Source of the DNA: Peptostreptococcaceae bacterium
Lineage (GTDB): Bacteria; Bacillota; Clostridia; Peptostreptococcales; Peptostreptococcaceae
Length of the DNA stretch: 64,000 nucleotides
NCBI GenBank assembly: GCA_902363255.1
Contig: CABIZO010000004.1
Coordinates: forward strand, 248,001 to 312,000
Direction: 5' to 3'
Shown here: in pieces, positions 16,548 through 25,904 of the stretch
Position numbering within the stretch: position 1 is the first letter of the stretch
Layout of the letters: each line of letters begins with the position of its first letter
Position numbers and translations under genes: made by a program
Notes under the pieces: generated by a model
What the model was told of the DNA's origin: nothing
Databases searched by the model: none
What the model saw: the letters and a program-made list of their open reading frames with translations, nothing else

Positions 16548-19500
16548 TTATATATTATATGCTAAACATTTATGTTGAACTTTAAGTTGTTTAGGTAGTC
16601 TTTCATTTATAACATTCATTAAATTATCTGTACAATTATGAACACTTACAAATTCTCCATCATCTACAACTACAAATTTAGCATCGACTGGATATAATAC
16701 ATTACCGTATACTTCTCCAAGCTTAGCATATTTATATTTAGGTAAAACATCTTCCATTTCAATACTTATATCAGCAGTATCTCTGAAATTAAACTCTACT
16801 TCATACACATGAGCTATTTCAGATGCAACTTGATAGTTAGATAAAGATATACCTTCATCTATTGCAGCATTTACTGGTTGAATTCTTCTTTCTGTGCTAG
16901 TAAATGTTCCATTTACTGAAGCAAAACCTGTACCTGGTATAATAACATCTGCTGTATCACAAATTTCAGTCATATGAGTATCTAATACCATTATGAACTC
17001 TAAGTTGGATAAATCTACCATAGGATTTTCCCCAAAGCATAGAAGTGCTTTTACACCTTCCATAGCTTCTACACCAGCTTTAATTCCCATATCAACTAAT
17101 CCTTGAGAATTATTTTTAGCTTTTATTTGAAGTATACCATCTCTAGGTGCACCTATATGTCCTGAAAGTAGAGCAATGTTTGCTATCATTGTAGCAACAT
17201 TAACAGAAACAATATTTTGTTGGAATACTAACATTGCTTTTTTAGCAGATGCATATACATTTGCAATTTCTTCTATTTCATCACTTACAGATACATTATC
17301 CAATGAAGCTTTAAATTCTTCAAAGTTATCTATTGATGAAAATTTGCCCATATCTACTAAAGCTTTAGCCATTTCTTTTACAGCCTTCATATCATTATCA
17401 ACATATACAACCTTAGTAGCAAAATCGAAGTTATTTACTTCATATTCATTAGGATTTATTACATATACTTTAGATCCATTTTCAGCAGCTTGTTTTAATT
17501 TAAGTTGAATTACTGGGTTATTTTCCATTACAAATCCAAATACTACAATTACATTTGTAGATAATAATTCATCTATTGTATTAGGAGAAGCATCTAATCC
17601 TAGAACTTTTTCAACTCCACTTTCTACATTATTGAAGCAAAGTGTTTTAGCTCCCATAGTATCCGCTAATTTTTTCATTACATAAGCTTCTTCATTAGTA
17701 AATCTATCTGATATAGCAACTGCAACTGCTTCTTTACCATACTTAGCTGCTATACTTTCAGCTTTCTTAGCAGTAAGTACTAACGCTTCATGATAATCAG
17801 CTTCTCTAAATCCATCTTCACCTTTTATAAGTGGTTTAGTTAACTTTCCTTCTAATACAGAGCAGTCAAATCCCCATTTACCTTTACCACATAATAAACC
17901 ACGGTTTACTGGTCCATTTTTATCTGGATTAGATTTAATTAACATATCTCCATAAGTTTCTAAGTGTAAGCTACATCCTACTGAACAGAATGAACAAGTA
18001 GTATCTGTTATATCTGTTGCAAGTGGAACTTCCTTAACTACACTTTGTCTTTCTTGAAGTGCTCCTGTTGGACAAACACTTACACATTGACCACAAGACA
18101 TACATCCTGACTCTGATAAAGGCTTTTCAAGAGATGGCTTAACAACAGTGTCAAATCCTCTGTTAACAAGACCTAATGCTCCTACACCCATAACTTCATC
18201 ACAAACTCTTACACAAAGACCACAAAGTATACACTTGTTAGGATCTCTTACTATAAATGGATGATCATCTTCAAATTCTATTATATTTTTATCTCCTGCA
18301 AGTCTTTCAGGGTGAACATCATACTGATTAGCATAATCTATTAATTTACATTCAAAGTAGTCATGACAACCACATTCTAAACATCTAGAAGCTTCTTTAA
18401 CAGCTTGTTCTTCGTCGTATCCAAAGACTACTTCAGTAAAATTATCTTTTCTTTCTTCTGCTTCTAGTTGATCCATAACTGGTCTACACATTTTTTCTCT
18501 ATCTTCAAATGTTTTTTCAGTTATATCAAATCTTTCAACAACAAATGGTTTTTCGTATTTTAGTACTTCACCATTTAAGTATGCATTTATAGAGTCAGAT
18601 ACTTTTCTAGCATCTGCTATAGCTTCTACTGCTATAGATATCTTATCATTACCACAGTCTCCACCAGCAAATACACCTGGAATTGAAGTCATAAATGTAT
18701 CTTTATCATATGCTATGGCATTTTTTCTTGTTTTTTCTAAACCTTCAAACTTAGAAGCATCTACTGCTTGACCTATAGCTAGAATCATTGTATCTATATC
18801 TATAGTCTCAGTTTTTCCTTCCACTGGTACTGGTTTTCTTCTTCCAGATGCATCTGGTTCACCTAGTTCCATAACTTGAAGTACTACTTGTTTAACTCTT
18901 CCATTCTCATCTGCAACAACTTCTATAGGGTTAGTTAAGTTTTTGAAGATTACTCCTTCTTCTTCAGCTTCAACTATTTCTACCATATCAGCTGGCATTT
19001 CATTTTTAGTTCTTCTGTATATATTATAAACTTTTTTAGCACCTAGTCTTACAGCAGTTCTACAAGCATCCATTGCTGTATTACCACCACCAACTATAGC
19101 TACATTTTCCCCAAGTTTTATTTCTTCATTTCTAACAACTTTTCTTAAGAAATCAATACCACCTATAACACCTTCACTATCTTCGCCTTTGCATCTAACA
19201 CCAGTAGATACCCAAGCACCTATTCCAAGAAGTACCGCATCATAATCAGCTTTTATAGTTTCAAATGGTATATCAACGCCAACTTTAGTATTAGGTATCA
19301 TTTTTACACCCATACTTTCTATTAATGCTATTTCTTCATCTAAAACAGCTTTAGGAAGTCTGTATTCTGGTATACCATAACGAAGCATTCCACCTAGTTT
19401 AGGCATTGCTTCTATTATTGTTACACTATGACCCATTTGTCTTAAGAAGTATGCAGCAGAAAGACCCATTGGTCCACCACCTATAATAGCAACAGATTTT

Positions 19501-20078
19501 CCAGTTTCAGCTTCTATTTCCGGTATAAATGGATTTTCGCTTTCTAAATCTTTATCTGCAGCAAATCTCTTTAACCAAGCTATAGATACTGGTTCTTCTA
19601 CTAATTGTCTTCTACATTTCTCTTCACATGGATGAGGACAAACTCTACCTATTGCAGCTGGTAGTGGAATTCTATCTTTTATCAATTCTATAGCGGCTTC
19701 ATATTCTCCATTTGCAATAAGTCCAACATAACCTTGACAATCAGTTCCAGCAGGACATGCAAGTGCACATGGAGGTCTACAATCTCCTACATGATTAGAT
19801 AATAATAACTCTAAGTTAGTTTTTCTTGACTCAATAGCTCTCTTCGTATTAGTTTTTATTATCATATTAGGTGAAATTTCTGTAGCACAAGCCTTTACCA
19901 TTTTAGGCATTCCTTCTATTTCAACTACACAAAGTCCACATGAACCATATATTTTAGTTCTTTCATCGTAGCATAGAGTAGGAATGAAGACATCATTTTC
20001 TCTTGCAACTTCAAGAATAGTTTGACCTGGTAATCCAAATACTTCTTTACCATCAATATTTAATCTGAATTTATTCAT
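16548..20078 (-). CDS. Fusion flavoprotein: [2Fe-2S] / GltD-NfnB-like FAD-NAD(P) / [4Fe-4S] / molybdopterin-oxidoreductase-like
   Basis: Large (1176 aa) cytoplasmic electron-transfer subunit. Residues ~1-75 are a [2Fe-2S] plant-type domain (Cys ~36, 47, 50, 64). Residues ~95-160 are cysteine-rich as in GltD/NfnB (ACPAGTDCQGY, GRVCPHPCEEKC). Residues ~190-520 are an FAD/NAD(P)H domain (AIIGGGPMGLSAAY, AIVGGGNTAMDA, GVFAGGDCG). Then come two [4Fe-4S] ferredoxin motifs (CILCGLCVRVC, CMSCGQCVSVC). The C-terminal ~470 residues resemble formate dehydrogenase/NuoG (CSFCSVGC). I see no Cys or Sec at the usual active-site position, so that part is probably structural. With its NuoE- and NuoF-like partners this is the layout I know from Stn-type electron-bifurcating transhydrogenases (ferredoxin, NAD, NADP). 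Confidence 0.85.
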   Translation of the reverse strand: MNKFRLNIDGKEVFGLPGQTILEVARENDVFIPTLCYDERTKIYGSCGLCVVEIEGMPKMVKACATEISPNMIIKTNTKRAIESRKTNLELLLSNHVGDCRPPCALACPAGTDCQGYVGLIANGEYEAAIELIKDRIPLPAAIGRVCPHPCEEKCRRQLVEEPVSIAWLKRFAADKDLESENPFIPEIEAETGKSVAIIGGGPMGLSAAYFLRQMGHSVTIIEAMPKLGGMLRYGIPEYRLPKAVLDEEIALIESMGVKMIPNTKVGVDIPFETIKADYDAVLLGIGAWVSTGVRCKGEDSEGVIGGIDFLRKVVRNEEIKLGENVAIVGGGNTAMDACRTAVRLGAKKVYNIYRRTKNEMPADMVEIVEAEEEGVIFKNLTNPIEVVADENGRVKQVVLQVMELGEPDASGRRKPVPVEGKTETIDIDTMILAIGQAVDASKFEGLEKTRKNAIAYDKDTFMTSIPGVFAGGDCGNDKISIAVEAIADARKVSDSINAYLNGEVLKYEKPFVVERFDITEKTFEDREKMCRPVMDQLEAEERKDNFTEVVFGYDEEQAVKEASRCLECGCHDYFECKLIDYANQYDVHPERLAGDKNIIEFEDDHPFIVRDPNKCILCGLCVRVCDEVMGVGALGLVNRGFDTVVKPSLEKPLSESGCMSCGQCVSVCPTGALQERQSVVKEVPLATDITDTTCSFCSVGCSLHLETYGDMLIKSNPDKNGPVNRGLLCGKGKWGFDCSVLEGKLTKPLIKGEDGFREADYHEALVLTAKKAESIAAKYGKEAVAVAISDRFTNEEAYVMKKLADTMGAKTLCFNNVESGVEKVLGLDASPNTIDELLSTNVIVVFGFVMENNPVIQLKLKQAAENGSKVYVINPNEYEVNNFDFATKVVYVDNDMKAVKEMAKALVDMGKFSSIDNFEEFKASLDNVSVSDEIEEIANVYASAKKAMLVFQQNIVSVNVATMIANIALLSGHIGAPRDGILQIKAKNNSQGLVDMGIKAGVEAMEGVKALLCFGENPMVDLSNLEFIMVLDTHMTEICDTADVIIPGTGFASVNGTFTSTERRIQPVNAAIDEGISLSNYQVASEIAHVYEVEFNFRDTADISIEMEDVLPKYKYAKLGEVYGNVLYPVDAKFVVVDDGEFVSVHNCTDNLMNVINERLPKQLKVQHKCLAYNI

Positions 20079-20095
20079 ATTATCATCCTCCTCCC

Positions 20096-21844
20096 CTAGT
20101 CTCTTACTATAGCGCTAAACTTACAAGTTTCTTCGCATTTACCACATTTTATACATTTATCATGATCTATTACATGCATTTCTTTCTTTTCACCTGATAT
20201 AGCTCCAACAGGACATTTCTTAGAACAAGCTGTACATCCTTTACAAGCATCAGTTATATTAAATGAAATTAAAGCTTTACATGATTTAGCTGTGCATTTT
20301 TTATTATAAATATGATCTTCATATTCATTTCTAAAATATTTTATAGTTGTAAGAACTGGGTTAGGAGCAGTTTGACCTAAACCACACATAGATCCATCTT
20401 TAATTTTAATAGCTAATTCTTCAAGAAGCTCTATATCTCCATCCTTACCTTCACCTTTAGTAATTCTTTCTAATATTTCAAGCATTCTCTTAGTACCAAC
20501 TCTGCAGTAGTTGCATTTACCACAAGATTCTTTTCTAGTGAAATCAAGGAAATATCTTGCCATATCAACCATACAAGTTGTTTCATCCATTACGATCATA
20601 CCACCAGAACCAACTATAGCTCCAGTTTTATTAATATTTTCATAATCAACAGGAGTATCTATTAAAGCAGCAGGTATACATCCTCCAGATGGTCCACCCA
20701 TTTGAACAGCTTTAAATTCCTTATCTTTCTTAATACCTCCACCTATACCAAATATAACATCTTTAAGTGGAAGACCCATAGGAACTTCAACTAATCCACC
20801 TTTTTTTATTTTTCCTGCTAGGGCAAATACTTTTGTTCCTTTACTCTTATCAGTTCCCATTGCACCAAAGGCAGCTCCACCGTTTACTATTATCCAAGCT
20901 ACGTTAGCATAAGTTTCAACGTTATTTATATTTGTAGGTTTTTGCCAGTATCCTTTTGCTGCTGGGAATGGTGGTTTTAATCTAGGCATTCCTCTTTCAC
21001 CTTCTAATGAAGCTATAAGAGCAGTTTCTTCACCACATACGAAAGCTCCAGCACCTGCTTTTATTCTTAAATCAAAATCAAATCCAGAGTTAAATATATT
21101 CTTTCCTAGAAAACCTTTTTCTCTAGCTTGAGCCATTGCTATTTCTAATCTATGTATAGCTAGAGGATACTCAGCACGAACATATATAACACCTTCAGTT
21201 GCACCCATTGCATATCCACCTATTACCATACCTTCTATAAGTGAGTGTGGGTCACCTTCAAGAACAGATCTATCCATAAATGCACCTGGGTCACCCTCAT
21301 CTGCATTACATACTATGTATTTTTGATCTGCTTTATTTTGTAGAGCAGCATTCCATTTAAACCAAGTAGGGAATCCTGCTCCACCTCTACCTCTAAGTCC
21401 TGAAATTTTTATTTCTTCTATTACCTCTTCTTGTTTCATTGAAGTTACAACTTTTTTAGTAGCTTCATATCCACCCACTGCGATATATTCTTCTATTTTT
21501 TCAGGATTTATTAAACCACAATTTCTAAGTACTACTCTTTGTTGTTTTTCTATAAATAATTTATCTTCATCTGATATTACTAAATCAGTATCTATTTCCC
21601 CATTTACAAGATGTTTCTCTACTATTTCAGAAACTGATTCTGGTTTGACTTTTACATATCTTGTCATATTATCATTATCATCATATATATCTACAATTGG
21701 TTCTAGATAACAAGTACCTACACAACCAGTTATATCCACCTTTATATCTAACCCTTTTTCTTCAATAAGTCTATCAAATTCTGCTGCTGTCTTTTTTGCA
21801 CCAGTTGCAACACCGCAACTACCTTGACCGATTATAACCTTCAT
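20096..21844 (-). CDS. NuoF/HydB-like NADH-binding flavoprotein subunit
   Basis: NAD(H)- and FMN-binding subunit (582 aa). The N-terminal thioredoxin-like [2Fe-2S] domain has GSCGVATGAKK and TGCVGTCYLEP. The NuoF core shows GLRGRGGAGFPTWFKW, CNADEGDPGAFMDR and FVCGEETALIASLEG, with ESCGKCNYCRVG for a [4Fe-4S] cluster. The C-terminus adds two ferredoxin clusters (CKGCTACSKKC, CIKCGKCEETC), the long HydB-type form found in electron-bifurcating hydrogenases and Stn enzymes rather than respiratory complex I. Start 21844 (ATG) is preferred to GTG 21847 by spacing to AGGGGGTG. It lies between its two partner genes. Confidence 0.92.
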   Translation of the reverse strand: MKVIIGQGSCGVATGAKKTAAEFDRLIEEKGLDIKVDITGCVGTCYLEPIVDIYDDNDNMTRYVKVKPESVSEIVEKHLVNGEIDTDLVISDEDKLFIEKQQRVVLRNCGLINPEKIEEYIAVGGYEATKKVVTSMKQEEVIEEIKISGLRGRGGAGFPTWFKWNAALQNKADQKYIVCNADEGDPGAFMDRSVLEGDPHSLIEGMVIGGYAMGATEGVIYVRAEYPLAIHRLEIAMAQAREKGFLGKNIFNSGFDFDLRIKAGAGAFVCGEETALIASLEGERGMPRLKPPFPAAKGYWQKPTNINNVETYANVAWIIVNGGAAFGAMGTDKSKGTKVFALAGKIKKGGLVEVPMGLPLKDVIFGIGGGIKKDKEFKAVQMGGPSGGCIPAALIDTPVDYENINKTGAIVGSGGMIVMDETTCMVDMARYFLDFTRKESCGKCNYCRVGTKRMLEILERITKGEGKDGDIELLEELAIKIKDGSMCGLGQTAPNPVLTTIKYFRNEYEDHIYNKKCTAKSCKALISFNITDACKGCTACSKKCPVGAISGEKKEMHVIDHDKCIKCGKCEETCKFSAIVRD

Positions 21845-21857
21845 CACTTTTCACCCC

Positions 21858-22367
21858 CTATGATCTTTCTCTAATTTCTGTTAAGATTTCCTTCACAGAA
21901 TCTTTAGTTAAGTTTCCATAAGTTTCATCTCCATCAGCACTTTTTATCATCATAACAGGTGCTAACGAACAACATCCTAAACACGCAACATTATTTAAGG
22001 TAAATATTCCATCTTCTGTCGTTTCCCCATCTTGAATTCCTAAAAATTCACATACTGCTTCTTCTATCATCTCTGAGCCATTAACATGACATGCAGTTCC
22101 TTGACATAGCATTACTAAATATTTTCCTATTGGTTGTAATCTGAATTGTGCATAGAAAGTTGCTACACCATAAATTTTGGCTGTTTTTATACCTGTAGCT
22201 TCAGAAATATAATTCATAGCATCAATTGAAATATATCCGTAGATATCTTGAGTCTTTTGTAGAATTGTAATAAGGCTACCTGGTACTTTTGCATATTTGT
22301 CTAATACGGGATCAAGCTCTTTGAAGTCTTGACATTTATCAGTCCCGCAACAGCATTTCTCACTCAT
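21858..22367 (-). CDS. NuoE/HydC-like thioredoxin-fold [2Fe-2S] subunit
   Basis: Small (169 aa) NuoE-like subunit that partners the NuoF-like flavoprotein. Cluster ligands are in CQGTACHVNGS and NVACLGCCSLAPV. GYISIDAMNYISEATGI and KIYGVATFYAQFRL are typical of the family. Unusually, the N-terminus carries extra cysteines (KCCCGTDKCQ). First gene of the three-gene operon; the ribosome site is GGGGGG. A perfect dyad (22391-22404) lies just upstream. Confidence 0.92.
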   Translation of the reverse strand: MSEKCCCGTDKCQDFKELDPVLDKYAKVPGSLITILQKTQDIYGYISIDAMNYISEATGIKTAKIYGVATFYAQFRLQPIGKYLVMLCQGTACHVNGSEMIEEAVCEFLGIQDGETTEDGIFTLNNVACLGCCSLAPVMMIKSADGDETYGNLTKDSVKEILTEIRERS

Positions 22368-22390
22368 TTAATTTACCCCCCATTAAAAAA

Positions 22391-22404
22391 TTGTATCTAT
22401 ACAA
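22391..22404. promoter_or_regulatory. Dyad TTGTAT-CT-ATACAA upstream of bifurcating operon
   Basis: Perfect 6-2-6 inverted repeat, 24 bp before the first gene. On the minus strand a TTGCTA (22436-22431) and TACATA (22414-22409) with a 16-bp spacer would place transcription start at the dyad, so it is a good repressor site. It begins TTGT and ends ACAA like a Rex site but is shorter than the Rex consensus. Confidence 0.4.
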
Positions 22405-22947
22405 CGTATATGTACTACTAATTATAATATTAGCAAAAAAAGGAAATTATAGCAAACAAAAAACTTGCATTTTTGTTATTATTTTAACTATTTTTTAGCT
22501 TTTTTTATCTATTCTTCATGTTTATTTTTTACTTTTTTATACAAAAATAATTTATTATAAAAACATATATAAAATTAATATAATTTTTAAATAATAATTA
22601 ACAATATTATTCTTTTAAGTAATTAATTATTTAAATTCATACTTCTAGCCTTTTGTTCTGGAAATTAATAAAAACAAATAAAAATAACATTTATCTTTTA
22701 TTATCTTATTAATAACTTATTTTTACTTTAAATCACCCACTATTAATAATCAAATTCACAATTATCAATTCTTAATCATTATTAAAAGCAGTTATTATAA
22801 ATATATATTTATTAAAATTAACATTATATTTTTTAACAATATAACATTGCTAAATACCTCAATTATTAAATAAATTAACTGAATAAAATATTAACTTAAT
22901 TTATAAAAGTTTTTTGAATTTTTTATATTTTCTATCCCTTGTAATAA
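22405..22947. other. Long AT-rich intergenic region
   Basis: About 540 bp without a convincing gene on either strand. It is extremely AT-rich, with many TTAATAATTA-like runs and short TTAACAAT motifs. Apart from the operon promoter region at its left end and the terminator at its right end I see no defined element. Confidence 0.6.
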
Positions 22948-22978
22948 AAAAGCTTCTACCTATTAAGTAGAAGCTTTT
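22948..22978 (-). terminator. Terminator of the 289-aa hypothetical gene
   Basis: AAAAGCTTCTAC (22948-22959) and GTAGAAGCTTTT (22967-22978) form a 12-bp stem; on the minus strand a T-run follows. Confidence 0.85.
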
Positions 22979-22980
22979 CT

Positions 22981-23850
22981 CTATGCATTTTCGAAAGTAT
23001 ATATAGCATCAATTCTCGTAGTAAATATACTATCATTTTTACAACCAATATACTTAGCATATTTTTTTACTTTTTCTTTTGCCATTTCTATATCACCTAC
23101 ACCTCTGTCCATTAACTCTTTGATATACATATCCATTAAAAAACTTTTATATTCTTTTAAATCAAAACCTAAATAAGATGCTAAACTTTCTATTTCACAA
23201 GAAAAGTCACCGTCTTCTTTTATAAGAAACTCATATACTTCTTTTCTATATGGATTTGACATTATAATTTTTTGTACAACTTTACACCCATCTAATTTAC
23301 TTATAAATCCATCTTTATAGTTATTAAATAATGCATTTGACTGTCTAATTGATTTTTGATCAATATAAGAATTTACTTCTGTCACATTATTGTCTATTAA
23401 AGCATCTAGTACAGCTAAATGTACACTAAAGCAATCTTCATACAAATATTCACAAAGTTTTGTTATAACTGGTTTAATATCAAATAGCTTTATATTATTC
23501 TTTTTATTTCTAGAGTTTGATAAATCTCTAGTCACATTATGAAAAAGTCTTTCAAAATCAAAATATTTACTACAATAAATTTCTCTGAATAAATTGAAAT
23601 CTATAGTTATAATATTATATTCTACAAGGGTTTCTACACCTTTTCTTACTACTTCATTAATTAAATTTTGGCCATATTCTAAATGTTTATCAGAAATATG
23701 CCTAGTGTTTGTTACATTATCCAAGCAATAATCCATAAATTGTTTAGAAGATTCTTCACCATATGACTTAAAACTTTTTCTTATGCTGTTATATTTGTCC
23801 CTTTTTTCATCAAATTTTATAATTGCACCGTTTATATCAAAAGCTACCAT
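22981..23850 (-). CDS. Hypothetical protein, 289 aa
   Basis: I do not recognise this protein. It is predicted soluble and mainly helical. The C-terminal ~80 residues (YLGFDLKEYKSFLMDMYIKE onward) could be a small helical bundle. No catalytic motif or membrane segment is visible. AGGAGGAGG lies before the ATG, and a strong terminator follows the stop, so it is a real monocistronic gene. Confidence 0.75.
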   Translation of the reverse strand: MVAFDINGAIIKFDEKRDKYNSIRKSFKSYGEESSKQFMDYCLDNVTNTRHISDKHLEYGQNLINEVVRKGVETLVEYNIITIDFNLFREIYCSKYFDFERLFHNVTRDLSNSRNKKNNIKLFDIKPVITKLCEYLYEDCFSVHLAVLDALIDNNVTEVNSYIDQKSIRQSNALFNNYKDGFISKLDGCKVVQKIIMSNPYRKEVYEFLIKEDGDFSCEIESLASYLGFDLKEYKSFLMDMYIKELMDRGVGDIEMAKEKVKKYAKYIGCKNDSIFTTRIDAIYTFENA

Positions 23851-23954
23851 TTAGTTCCTCCTCCTAAAAATCAAGTATTAATTCATTTTATTACTAAATA
23901 TTTGATTTTAAGAGTTATATTCCTTCAAAATAAATAATTTGTCTAAAACTTCTT

Positions 23955-24656
23955 CTAAATAATGTTGAAAATCCCCAAAATTATTGGAATTAACATGGAT
24001 GGTAGCATATTTGCTACCTTGATATTACAAACCTTTAACATATTTAAACCCATTGCCATAATCAATAGACTTCCTACACATGTCATATAAGTTATTACAT
24101 TATCGCTTAATATATTTGATAGTCCACTAGCCCCTAAAGTTATTATACCTTCATATATGAATACTGCCACACTTGATAATAAAACACCAATCCCCATAGA
24201 TGCAGCAAAAAATATAGATGATACACCATCAAGCACTGACTTTGCAAGTAATACTGAGTAGTCATTAGATAATCCACTCTGTATTGAACCAACAACAGCC
24301 ATAGCACCTACGCAATATAATAAACTTGAAGATACAAATCCTTTTGAAATTTTATTTTCTTCTTTTGAAGAAGATTCATTATTTTTAGATAATTTAGAAT
24401 CTAAATACAAACCTAATTTATTTAGCAAATTGTCAATATCTATTAACTCCCCAATTATAATCCCTATTGTAATAGAAATTATTACATATAATGGATTATC
24501 ACCTTCAAGTGTACCTGATATCCCCATATAAGTGACTACAAGTGCCAGACCCTCCATAATTGATTTATCTAAACGTTTTGGTATTCCTTTATTAATAATT
24601 AATCCCACTACTCCACCACAAATTATGGCTAAACTATTTACAATTACTCCAAACAT
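23955..24656 (-). CDS. DUF554 family membrane protein (YdfK/YqgA-like)
   Basis: Integral membrane protein of 233 residues. The N-terminus MFGVIVNSLAIICGGVVGLI, the segment GEDNPLYVIIS-like around residue 50, and GIIIGELIDIDNLLNKLG are typical of DUF554. The role is unknown; a transport function has been suggested from its topology. GGGGGAT just before the ATG at 24656 shows that the upstream ATG at 24674 is not the start. A charged Ser/Glu/Lys stretch splits the membrane helices into two halves. Confidence 0.85.
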   Translation of the reverse strand: MFGVIVNSLAIICGGVVGLIINKGIPKRLDKSIMEGLALVVTYMGISGTLEGDNPLYVIISITIGIIIGELIDIDNLLNKLGLYLDSKLSKNNESSSKEENKISKGFVSSSLLYCVGAMAVVGSIQSGLSNDYSVLLAKSVLDGVSSIFFAASMGIGVLLSSVAVFIYEGIITLGASGLSNILSDNVITYMTCVGSLLIMAMGLNMLKVCNIKVANMLPSMLIPIILGIFNII

Positions 24657-24705
24657 TTTTATCCCCCTTTGCATTTATAAATCATATATTTTGTAAACAT
24701 TAATA

Positions 24706-25800
24706 TTAATTTGTATTTTTAATAATACTTATATATTTATAAGGATTCGTTGCAAAATCTTGAAAAGAATCATTTGTAAAAATAATATCTTCTCCTAAAA
24801 ATCTTTTATATCTCATTTCTTCTTTTTTTAACGCTGACGTTAATTTATTTTCATGATTATTAAATACAATTATTTTCAATGGATTATTATTTCTACTTGT
24901 TTGAACTCTTTTTAGCATATATTTAATATGCATATCAGCCTCTGGAAATGAATAACCACAAAATATAATTACATCAGATTTTCTAAGTGAAGCTTCTGCT
25001 TTGTTCCATACACTACTTAAATATACATTAGACATATTTTTAAAATATGTAGGTGGTACTATTATTGGAATTGTATATTGGTTACAATTTAAACAAGTAG
25101 CTTCATCTTGATTATTTAGTATCCTCATTACTCCCCCTTCATATGGTGTAAGAGTTAGACTTGAGCATACTGGACAATAAAGCCAGTTTAATGATCCATG
25201 AATTTTATAAAGTTTAATCGTTTGACCAGTAGGTTTTAACCAAGTACTATTTTTATAATTAAAATTAGCAAAATCTACTCCATAGTCTAACATTACTGGC
25301 ATTTTATCTTTGTCATATAATTTTGAAATTGTATTATCTATATGAATATCATAGTTGACGCTTATAAACGTAGTATTAAGCAATTGATTCATTTTAAGTA
25401 AATTGCTCAATAATAATTCGTGATACTTATTACTTGCTTTCGATGCATTATTTATGGAATTAGCAGTTAATAAAATTAAATATTGTTTTAAAAGATTAAT
25501 AGAATCATTCTGATTATTATAAGTATCTGTTCCAAATTTTTTAAAAGATTCTCTTCGTTGTTCTGCCATATCTAAAATACCTAGTACTTCTTCAAATGTA
25601 GGGAAGTTAATATCATCTATATTTTCATTCAATACATCGATGTAAAAAAATTCTTTAAAAAATTCTCGAAGCTTGATATTCATATTGCTCTCAGGATGTA
25701 AAGGAAGAGTATTCTTGAAATAATTTGAAAATAATTCGTTTTGTATGGGTAAATTTTCAGCAGCTGAAGCTCCTGCTCCTAAAAAAATACATATCTCCAT
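24706..25800 (-). CDS. SIR2-like NAD-binding protein with zinc ribbon
   Basis: SIR2-family protein of 364 residues. The NAD-binding GAGAS is at residues 8-12, SVNYD at ~147-151, and KIHGSLNW carries the catalytic-type His (~201). Two CxxC pairs (CPVC ~209, CLNC ~236) form a zinc site, and GYSFPEAD (~282) closes the Rossmann fold. Such SIR2-like proteins are either deacylases or NAD-consuming effectors in anti-phage systems (Thoeris, DSR, SIR2-HerA). Here there is no partner gene: DUF554 and a methionine gamma-lyase-family gene flank it. The ribosome site is AAGGTGAT. Confidence 0.8.
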   Translation of the reverse strand: MEICIFLGAGASAAENLPIQNELFSNYFKNTLPLHPESNMNIKLREFFKEFFYIDVLNENIDDINFPTFEEVLGILDMAEQRRESFKKFGTDTYNNQNDSINLLKQYLILLTANSINNASKASNKYHELLLSNLLKMNQLLNTTFISVNYDIHIDNTISKLYDKDKMPVMLDYGVDFANFNYKNSTWLKPTGQTIKLYKIHGSLNWLYCPVCSSLTLTPYEGGVMRILNNQDEATCLNCNQYTIPIIVPPTYFKNMSNVYLSSVWNKAEASLRKSDVIIFCGYSFPEADMHIKYMLKRVQTSRNNNPLKIIVFNNHENKLTSALKKEEMRYKRFLGEDIIFTNDSFQDFATNPYKYISIIKNTN

Positions 25801-25854
25801 TTATTTATCACCTTCTATCTTTAGTTTTTTAATATTATTATATATTAAGTATAC

Positions 25855-25891
25855 AAAAAAAGCCTTAATACAATTATATATTAAGACTTTT
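25855..25891 (-). terminator. Terminator of methionine gamma-lyase-family gene
   Basis: AAAAGCCTTAATA pairs with TATTAAGACTTTT (one G-U on the minus-strand transcript), followed on the minus strand by seven T. Confidence 0.75.
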
Positions 25892-25904
25892 ATAAATTAT
25901 TATT

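Noticed and set aside
16548..20078. Formate dehydrogenase or selenoprotein
   Set aside because: There is no in-frame TGA and no Cys at the usual position of the catalytic residue, and the GltD/NfnB-like half is not part of formate dehydrogenases.
22405..22947. Rex sites in the AT-rich intergenic region
   Set aside because: Only half-site-like TTAACAAT motifs occur; no full inverted site.
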